Shown here piece after piece: positions 55,701 through 64,000 of a DNA stretch of 64,000 bases (the stretch's first letter is position 1; every line of letters begins with the position of its first letter). The position numbers and the translations under genes were made by a program. This DNA comes from Mortierella sp. BCC40632 (lineage: Eukaryota > Mortierellomycota > Mortierellomycetes > Mortierellales > Mortierellaceae), in contig WAEK01000028.1 of NCBI GenBank assembly GCA_011634665.1, positions 124,001-188,000 on the forward strand. Direction: 5' to 3'. Below the pieces are notes generated by a model. That model saw only the letters and a program-made list of their open reading frames with translations, did no database searches and had not been told where the DNA came from.

Positions 55701-57640
55701 GGACGAGATTGTGTTGGCGCTCAAGAAGTGCTGGCTCTCTGCCTTTGCGCCCCGTGTCATGTCGCATCGTCTGGCCTGTAATCTGCCCGTGAACAATGTC
55801 CGGATGGGTGTTGTAGTCCAGATTATGGTTGATTCGGAGTGTGCTGGCGTCGCCTTTTCGCGTCATCCCTTGAATCCAGTGAGTGCTCAAGTGTCGCTGG
55901 TCGAGGCTGTCTGGGGTCAAGGCGAGGCTTTGGTCAGCGGTGCAGCTGAGCCTGATGCCTATGAGGTCGAGCGTGGACCTCAGGGCAAAGTCAAAGAATC
56001 CCTTGTTCCAAAGCCAAAGATGTGGGTCCGCAATAATGGCCAAGATGGCACGGACGCCACGGGTCTTGTTGCTGTGGATGTTCCTGAACCCAGGTCTAGC
56101 GCTCCTGCTTTGACTCATGATCGTGCAAGAGCTGTGGGTGCAACAGTCAGTGGACTCGAGTCTCTGGTCGGAACGCCTGTTGATTTCGAGTGGGCCTTCC
56201 AGGAGGAGGATTCCATGCTGTACTGTCTGCAGGTTCGACCCATTGTTAACTTGCCCCCATCCGCTTTCTTTTTCGCCACGGATTCGACATTGAAGCAGGA
56301 GTCACCCTCCACGAGTGGCCAAGAGTCTACCGTCCACTCTTCATCTTCATCGACTTCGTCGTCGTCCAAGGACAAAGACAAAGCCGAGGCAATTGATATT
56401 TCTTCGATTGCCGGTCGCGCTGTCGAGGCTTTGGCTGCCCCACAGGGTATGAATGTCACCCTCTGGGATAACTCCAACATTGTCGAGTCTTACTCCGGGG
56501 TGACAACCCCTTTGACGTTCTCGTTTGCATCCTACAACTACCGCATTGTCTATGAGACAATGCTCATGTTCCTAGGCACACCTCCAAAGTACGTGGAGGC
56601 TCATGAGGACGCGTTGGTGAACTTGCTGGGTTATATCCGAGGCAACGTCTACTACAATTTGATGAACTGGTACCGCCTCTTGCTCCTGGCCCCACTCGGC
56701 AAGTTCTCGGACCCCAAGCATATGGAAACAATGATGGGCGTCAAGCAAGGTCAAGATGGTAATGCCGACATGGAAAAGGAATTCAAGAGGATTCTCGAAG
56801 CGCGGCCCAAATTCAGTGCGTGGAACCGAACCAACCTTGTCCTGCGATACTTGTCTGCGTACCGTAATATTGATCGGATCGTGAACAAGTTTTTCGCCAA
56901 CTTTGATGCGTTCTACAGCAAGGGTCGTGAGTTGGACTTTTCGGCCATGTCGCTTCAAGAGATCTCGCTCTACTACCGACGTAACGCTAGCACATTGCTT
57001 CGTGACTGGAAGGCACCAGTGATTAACGATCTCTTGGTCATGGGATTCTTTGGAACTCTCAAATCTTTCATTGCCAAGCATTTGATTGAGCCCAAGGCAA
57101 AAAAGCAGGCAGATGATAGTAAGCCAGCGACACCCGAAGAAGCCGATGCTGCTGCTGCAGACGCTGCTGCCGTCGATTCGCTCCAAAACGATCTCCTGTG
57201 TGGTGAAGATGTCGAATCTGCCAAGCCGACCAAGATGTTGATGGAGATTGCCAAGACAGTTGACAACAATATTGAATATCCAGATCTGGGAACCTGGCTT
57301 ATCAATCACAAGGAGGAGATCACCAAGGCCGTCAAGCCCGAGGAGGGCAAGTGGATCCTGCGTTCGACTATCTTGAGACTTTCCTTTGTCAAGGCAGACG
57401 AGTTGATTGCGGGATTGAACACGACTGAGCCTGGAAAGGAGCAGCCTCCAGTTCAGGTCGTTGCTAACGTGATTGCTCAGATTCTGGAGTTTTTGGACAA
57501 CTACGGATTCCGATGCATTAACGAGCTAAAGTTGGAGGAGAAGGATTTGAACGATGATCCTGGTAAGTTTTTCTATCTTTCTGAGCGACGTCTGAGGCTG
57601 TAGTTGTTATCTAGCCCTAGAAAACCGGTGGCAATACTGA

Positions 57641-57671
<31 letters not shown>

Positions 57672-58598
57672 GGCTTCGTGGTGGATGCGATTGCAGGATA
57701 CATTCGAACAAAGGCCTACGAAGTCGAAGACCTCGACAAGCGTGAACAACAGATTCGTGCCGCTGCTGAGGAACTTGTCCATCAGAAGCTCAAGGGAGCT
57801 CAACTCAAGATCTTCCTCTGGCTTCTCAAGAACACACGTCGCGTCGTCAAGCACCGTGAGAACCTTCGATTTGCTCGTAGCAAAGTCTTTGGTGTCATGC
57901 GTCGTACCTTCCGAGGCATGGGTCGTAAGCTCGTCGAACTTGGTGATCTTGAGGAGGAACGCGATGTCTTTTTCTTGACGACCGACGAACTCATGTCGTA
58001 TGTCGATGGTCGAGCTGTCTCCCGTGATCTCAAGGCCTTGACCAAGCTTCGCAAGTCCGAGTACGAAGGCTATATTGCAGATGCAAACGCTCCCCCAGAG
58101 CGGTTTGTGACCCGGGGTGCCGCAGGTGTGTATATGTGGTACCCACACATTCTTGCGGATCTGGACTTGCTCAAGGAAGGCGAAGATCCCAACAACACGC
58201 CCGAGCCTGGCATCTTGAAGGGAGTTTCCTGCTGCCCTGGTGTTGTAGAGGGAGTCGTTCGAGTAGTGAAGGATATTTCGGAAGCAAGAGATCTAGATGG
58301 AGAGATTCTTGTCACGGCAAGAACCGACCCTGGCTGGGTGCCTCTTTACCCCATGTGTTCTGGTCTCTTGATCGAACGCGGTTCATTGCTAAGTCACTCA
58401 GCTGTGGTAGCTCGTGAACTGGGTCTACCAACGATTGTGGGTATCTCGGGAGGATTGATGAAACGACTCAAGACAGGAATGCGCATCAAGATGGATGCAG
58501 GCAAGGGCAAGGTCTACATCTTGGATGAGCTCGAGGCCCTTGAAAAGGCTGCTGCTGCTGGGGAATGTGTTCCAGAGGCTTCATCCGTTGCTGAATGA
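52712..58598 (+). CDS. OleC-like adenylation domain fused to a PEP-synthase/rifampicin-phosphotransferase-like module
   Basis: Four exons, 52712..52732, 52871..53484, 53613..57562 and 57673..58598, give 1836 aa. The first intron uses a GC donor (AAG|GCAAGT) and a tandem AAGCAG acceptor. Residues about 35-700 are an ANL adenylation domain: LLSFTTGSTGNPKPIRRSH (near 237), LPVFIFGQIMLGYTTLIPD and FGSPAFFLRLL, closest in style to bacterial OleC/acyl-CoA synthetases, then FYGASEAEP (near 426), RTGDCGYLD (near 559) and a C-terminal Lys region. Residues about 775-1090 are an ATP-grasp PPDK_N domain: FAVRSSGADEDSASHSFAGQ, CAGVAFSRHPLNP, VEAVWGQGEALVSG and CLQVRPI. Residues about 1145-1690 match the rifampicin-phosphotransferase middle (LWDNSNIVESYSGVTTPLTF). 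The C-terminal swivel domain has LLSHSAVVARELGLPTIVG with His about 1770. All key motifs look intact. The joint reaction is unknown. Confidence 0.88.
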
Positions 58599-58772
58599 AC
58601 AAGATGAACCAACGCCTCATACTTGTATTTTTTATTTTTATCTTTTCTTGAAATGACTTTTCATGAAAAGACTGACTCGAACATGGAACAGACACATATT
58701 CTTCATGCAAAATAAAAAATCGCAAGGGTCATACTATTATTTTGAAAATACGAGTGTTGCTAAGACACAAGC
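58599..58772. other. short convergent spacer
   Basis: Only 174 bases separate the stops of the fusion gene and the BET gene, so their 3' UTRs probably overlap. AATAAA-like sequence (AAAATAAAAAA) occurs near 58710. Confidence 0.45.
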
Positions 58773-61700
58773 TCAGTCTTCTTCGCAGTTCATGTCATCT
58801 TCATCTGATATTATGCCAGGCGCTGCAGGCTCCAGAGAGATTTTTGCGATGCTGTCACTTCCAAAGACAGCGACGCCCTGCATTGTAGCTGACACTTCCT
58901 CAGCTGGAGGTGGTGGTGGAGGTGGTGGCGGTGGTGGCGGTGGGGTTGTTGGAGGTGGAGGAGGAGTCATTGGGGGAGGCGGTATTTGTGGTGGAGAAAA
59001 AGCTGGTGGAGGAGGCGGTGGAGGCGGTGGAGGTTGCATAGAAGAAGATCGATGCGGGGGTCCGTAGGCGAGCGGGAATGGTGTTGGAGAAAATGGCTGC
59101 GAGGGTGATGTCGTAGTTGAGCTAGGGGCCGAGGTGGAGGTTGGAGACATTAGCACTAACCATGGATCCAAGACTAGACCTGGCCTTGGTCGTGGGTCAA
59201 ATGTATCAATCCTTGGTGTCCCAATTGACGAAGACGAAGACGACGTCGGTGACCCATCCATGTCCCGCTCTGAGAGTGGTCTATCCCGAGCCTCAATACG
59301 TAACCGACGAAGTCTCTCCTCGCGAGCATGCATTTGCTCCCTTGACTCTCGCTGTAAATCTGACTCGTACTCTTGCATAATCATGGATTGATCCCAAATC
59401 GAACATCCACTATCGCGGATACGTTGGTTTCGCTCCTTGGCTGCACGTCGTCTCTGCTGAATTTCATCCGCTCGCTTTTGCTCTCTTAGGAATGCTTCAC
59501 GGGCGATCTCTCTATAAAAATACGGGCGTGTGTGTGAGCAAGATGACACTAAACGAGTCGCCAGAGTCCTTTAAGTTAAACCGGTTCCTTACTTTTTTCT
59601 CTCCTGATCCATTTCCTGTCGCTTCTGTTCCTCTTCCTTTTTACGTTCGCTCTCTTCGCGAGCCTCTCGTTCCTTTCGTAGTTGCTCGTCACGCAAAAGC
59701 TGCTCCTAAAATCATAAAGCGAAAACGGGGGGTTCTCTCGTCAATATCTAGCGACTGAAACCAAAGTTTTGTTTGTATTGGAGCATAGAATCTAAAAGGT
59801 TACCTGCTCCTTTTTGGCCTTGATCTCTTTTTGAAATTTTTCCCATGCAGGATCTGCCTTTTTAGTGGCTTCATCCCAGCTGGACTGGTTGCCTGGTGCC
59901 TTTGGGGATGGAACGCTGGCCGTAAAGGCTGCCCAATGCTCCATATTCTCCAATTGTGTAATCTCCTATCAAAAATATAATGCCCCAAAACAAAACACAT
60001 CAGTAAACATCCTGATAACCAAAGAGAAAGGTGTACTTGTCCAAGCTCACAAGAGTCCAAGTCACCTACATCGCTGCGTCGATTTGAATAGAGCTCTAGA
60101 TCGCCTTTGGCCTTTGCCTTGTTGGACAAGTCCGTGGCATCAATATCCAAGGAAGCCACATCGAATGACATGCTTGCTCGAGTGGGTTGCGATAGAGACT
60201 GGGACTGGGACCGACTATGGGAACCACCTTCTACGCTTTTTGTGCTAGAAGGAGGAGGTGACATTAAGCGCGAGTTTGTCGACTCGTTCTTTGTTCTCCT
60301 CGGTGTTGTCGTTGCTGCTCCTGTGGGCACTGCTGGCGTTGTCGTTGTTGCGGGAGTGGACGACACAGGGGTAACTCGTTGGGATTCAGTTGTTGAAGTA
60401 GATGATCTCCGGCTGCTCTGCTGGAGCGATGGGCGGCGCTGCGGTTTTTTCATACGCTATTCAAAAAAAAACGTACCGGATAGAATTAGAAACCTCGTTT
60501 GATTTCCTTTTCGCTTTAGAGGGTCACCAATATCCCCAAAAGGGAGAGGGAAAGGAACCTCGAAATCAGGAGAGACTCTCCTTGCTCTTACCTTTGTTTC
60601 CCTTTGATCTATGACAATCCATTGAATAGCACATGGCGAGGTAATTGGAGGCAATGAGAAACAAAGAAAAAAAAACGATAGAGAAAGAAGGGAAAAGAGA
60701 TATAAGAGATATTAGAGAAAAGCATTGTCAGATTCGATCGCATTTGGGATACACCCTCAGCAGAGAGAATGTTTATTAGTTTTCTCCGCCATCAATAAAG
60801 CACCAGAGGAAGAAGGGAGGGGAGGGTGCTAGGGAAGAAAAAAAAAAAAGGTGTATGTGTCTGGCGAGACAACCATCAAAGAAAGAAAGAAAGAAAGAAA
60901 AATTGAAAAACGCGGAAAGGAGGGGGGTAACTTGGTCCAGAACACATCCACGCACCCGCACACACATGGCCAGTCAGATTCTGGTGCCGGGGTGAATTCT
61001 TGTGTCGAAGGAGCTCAGATTTTGCACGGAGGTGTATGAAATAAAATGGGGCGGGTTCGAACGCTCCAGAGAGAACAATGGCCCAGATTGTCCCCAATAA
61101 CAATTGAATGAACATGCAGCAAAAGAACAACAATAACAATAACAACAACAGCAACAACAACAACAAAAAAAAAAAAAAAAGACGAATGCTAATCACTGCT
61201 GCTACCTGAATCATCACTATCCGACCCGGAAGAACTCGAGGATCCGCTGGAACTTGAGGAATAACGGCTCCGGCCATTGGTTTCTATCAAAGGTGTAGCC
61301 CATATTAGTCACCAATTAACAATTAATTTTGCCGCCAAGGGGTGGGGGCGGGGTTATAGAATCGTGTCAAAGGATAAAGTAGAGAAAGTCAATTGAAAGC
61401 TTTCATACCTTTGGCGCGATGAGCAGGTTGATGGAAACGTTGAAGGGTTTGCTCAAGTTCAGAGATCCTCTTTGTTGCATCCTCTGTTGTATACTGTGCT
61501 CGTACGGGGGTCGGCTCAACCTTCCTACGCTTATTTTTGGTGTTGTTTGTCACAAAATGGTATAACTTGTGTAGCGTCCTTGGGTCCAACGAGTCCATAT
61601 CTAGCTCAATCTCATCCTGACCGCCGTTCTAATAAAGTAAATAAAAAACAAAGCAACCATGTTGTTAGTGGGCATGGAAGCGAGCTGTATGCCATGATAT

Positions 61701-63921
61701 TAATACAATCGAAAAAAAAAGACTTACATCTCGCAAATGTGGCATGCTCTCATGAATGATTTGAACCACCTTGGCCAATTTTTCGCCTTCAAGATAATTG
61801 ATCGCTTCACTGAGCTCCTTTTTTTGCTCAAATGAGATGGATGGCGAATTGTCTTCTTCATCACTACTGGCATACACTGGCTTTGACCTCTTCACGGACG
61901 GCTTCTTCTTCTCCGAGACGTTGTTGTTGGCTGCTTTTTTGGGAGTAGACTTTTGTGATGCTGGTGGTGGTTTGGGTGTTGCATCCTGTACAGGTTTGGC
62001 TGAAGGCTTCTTTTCGCCCTTTTCCTTCTTTTTAGTGGCCTTCATGGATTTTAGCTGGTCACTAAGCGATTTCAACCGCCTCTCCATTTCGGCAATCTTG
62101 TCATCTAATTCGAGATTAAAGTAATATCATAAGTTAATCTTGGCACTTGGGAACCCACCGCTACTCCATCCAGTCTTCCAACAAACTCCAATTAGAGCCT
62201 TACCAGAGTACTCGACTCCCTCGTCCTCAGAAGAGTCGATCGTGACATCCTCAGGCTGTGGCTCAGGCTTAGGTGGAGGCGGGGGTGGGGGTAATGGTCG
62301 CTCAGACCACTTTTGATCAAATAATTGCTCCATCCGACGACCCATCATATGTACAGGGGTTCCGGCTGGATTGAATAGAAAACAGTTCCGAAGAAGAAGT
62401 CTCACATCCGACTCGAACTGATCCGCATTCGGATATTCATCCTTTTCAAGTTTTTGGCGGATCGTTGAGACATCTATGGGGTTTTTGACAATCCTTGGAT
62501 AGTCGGGGATATTTAGCGCAACCCAATCCACGGGTGTCAGGAATGGAAACATAAACTCTGCATTCGCCTTTTTCGTGAATTCGCGCAAGATTCCATGACA
62601 AAATCGCATCTGTGGGTCCGTTTTCCATTTGACAGACCCTTTGCGCTTTGCTGGCGTGCTCTCCACCGTGATCTCGCGAGAAGGCGCATGAATATCGCGT
62701 TTTGGTCTCCGGTCATCAAACATATCCTGTTGGGGTAGATCGACAAAGCCTGGTCCGAATGCGGTCACTCCAACAGCGCTTGGGTTGCTGAGAGGGATCG
62801 GGATAATAGTTGGCTCCTTCTTGGCCTCCTTTTTCGAGTGATCTGTTTTGGGTTCTTTCTTTACTCGCTCCTTCTTCTCCTTCTCTTCCTTTTTGGGGGG
62901 TTCATGCTTTTCTTTGTGTTCTTTTTTGGGTTTTGGTGGAGCAGGGGGCTTCTTTGGTGGCTCTTTAATCTCAGTGTCGTCAAACGATGAAAAGGATAGT
63001 GAGGCAACCGGACCCTGTTGTGGTTCACAAGATAGTGCGATATATTTGGTTAGTAATGGTAGTGATAAGCAATTGACGTTTCATTGCGCAGACTAAAAGA
63101 GTAAGCTAACTCTCTTACCTCTTTTGGCATATGACGCAAAGAGTTTATAAAGATGGACTCCAGGTTGGCAGCAAAAGTTGACACAGGCGCTTCCCGACCA
63201 TTGTAGAGGTAGCAGTTGGAGAAAATCAGATTGATATCGGTGACGAACTCATCAGCGGTGTCGTACTCAATGTTGTTGAGCTTTCGTTCTGCAGTTGACA
63301 GATCCATAGGCTTTTTGATAATGTGGGGATAATCCGGGATCTTTAATGCAACAGGGTCGACAGGGATTAAGAACGGCGCCGCGTCGCGGTGCCGCTTGAG
63401 TTGCTTGATGATGGAGCCACAGTACTTAAGCTGCTCGCGTGTCATAAGAGGTTTTCGACTCAAACCATAGAGCTAGAGCGTCCCAAATGAGGCCAAGGAG
63501 AAGCAAAGAGTGTGTGTGGAGTGTGTGTGGAGTGTGTGTGATACCGAGTGTTAGATCGGGCAGATTCCTACGTCTGGTAAAAGCCCAATCACCTCTCCAC
63601 AGATCACTCTGGTCACAGTTTCTGTCAGTCTGGTCCTGATTGACTCGAGTCATCAGCCCTAGATCAACTTCTGTGTATCACAAGAGACTATAAGAGCTGA
63701 TACGAGGAAAAGGACCAGAAAGGCAGCCCGCTGTGGCTTTCCGCTTGATGTCTCTCGAAAGCACACAGGAGGCTCTCAGCAAAAGGATTCTACTCACCTT
63801 TGAGAGGTCTACCTCAGGATGACTGACTTTGGCAGGCACTGTCGAAACAGGCTTTGTTCCTGATCCATTGTAGCTATCCTGCGAGACGCGAGCGTGGACG
63901 TCCTGACCAAGACCAGCGCCA
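58773..63921 (-). CDS. BDF1: BET family double-bromodomain protein (Bdf1/BRD4-like), 5' end outside the window
   Basis: Exons seen: 63921..63798, 63472..63119, 63014..62204, 62104..61728, 61628..61409, 61283..61206, 60608..60592, 60456..60037, 59965..59804, 59705..59593 and 59511..58773; more lies beyond the right edge. Bromodomain 1 has DPVALKIPDYPHIIKKPMDL and CYLYNG. Bromodomain 2 has PFLTPVDWVALNIPDYP and CFLFNP. Both keep the acetyl-lysine-binding Asn. The NET domain is textbook (SFEQKKELSEAINYLEGEKL, HLRD, DEIELDMDSLDPRTL). A Ser/Asp-rich segment follows, then, through a 17-base micro-exon, a Ser/Thr-rich, charged-helix and polyproline tail (MEHWAAFTASVPSPK, AKERNQRIRDSGCSIWDQ). BET proteins read acetylated histones in the nucleus. 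The join after 61206 is inferred: otherwise the BET protein stops at 61189 and the tail is a separate gene starting at 60453. An alternative donor at 60070 shortens one exon by 33 bases. Confidence 0.85.
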
Positions 63922-64000
63922 CTACAAAAGAAGGGGTGCAGTAGGTGAATGAGGGAGCAAAGCCGAGGTGTTAGCACGTCCCACTAGTCGAGAAAGTAGC

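Noticed and set aside
60457..60654. A separate first exon for the proline-rich tail reading upstream of 60608
   Set aside because: It has no ATG in a matching phase. The CATAG acceptor at 60609 with a 17-base exon fits the BET chain better.
61040..61070. A GGTTCGAA motif as a tRNA T-loop
   Set aside because: No matching acceptor stem or A box nearby, and it lies inside a BET intron.

Overview
The window looks like nuclear DNA of an early-diverging filamentous fungus, most likely Mucoromycota and plausibly Mortierellomycotina. The evidence is short spliceosomal introns with GT-AG borders and pyrimidine-rich 3' ends, fungal RXT2, GPI13, SSB-type Hsp70 and BET proteins, a Dnmt2 homologue, a BtaA-like betaine-lipid enzyme, and abundant (CT)n/(GA)n, poly-A/T and CAG/CAA/CAC repeats that extend into Ser/Thr/Gln/His-rich protein tails. 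The lineage is inferred from gene style only. No rRNA, tRNA or CRISPR was found. Exon borders were read by eye, checking splice consensus, phase and family similarity.

Layout. 0-2.4 kb: the 3' end of a Gln/His-rich gene (+), then RXT2 (-), a subunit of the Rpd3L histone deacetylase complex. 3.3-10.4 kb: a very large Atos/FAM214 homologue (+). 12.8-13.4 kb: an unrecognised small protein (-). 14.2-17.9 kb: GPI13 (-). 18.7-21.5 kb: ribosome-associated Hsp70 SSB (-), divergent from DNMT2 (+, 22.1-24.4 kb). 24.4-28.5 kb: a transposon graveyard with a broken hAT transposase, subterminal-type repeats and a Crypton/Ndc10-like fragment. 29.0-34.5 kb: MMS19 (-) in 17 coding exons. 35.7-36.6 kb: a metallo-beta-lactamase-fold hydrolase (+). 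39.8-41.5 kb: an aminoglycoside-phosphotransferase-fold protein (+). 42.1-43.5 kb: a BtaA-type enzyme (-), divergent from a GNAT-fold protein (+, 44.2-45.7 kb). 45.7-52.7 kb: 7 kb with no recognisable gene. 52.7-58.6 kb: a 1836-residue fusion of an OleC-like adenylation domain with a complete PEP-synthase/rifampicin-phosphotransferase-like module (+). 58.8 kb to the right edge: a BET double-bromodomain protein (-), cut off at its 5' end.

The genes are mostly unrelated housekeeping or chromatin functions: RXT2 and BET in acetylation signalling, GPI13 in GPI anchors, SSB in nascent-chain folding, DNMT2 in tRNA methylation, MMS19 in Fe-S delivery, and BtaA in phosphate-free membrane lipid. There is no obvious operon-like cluster. 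The most novel item is the adenylation/PEP-synthase-like fusion. The BET C-terminal exon chain and the Atos protein with its N-terminal ATOSA/HORMA-like region come next.
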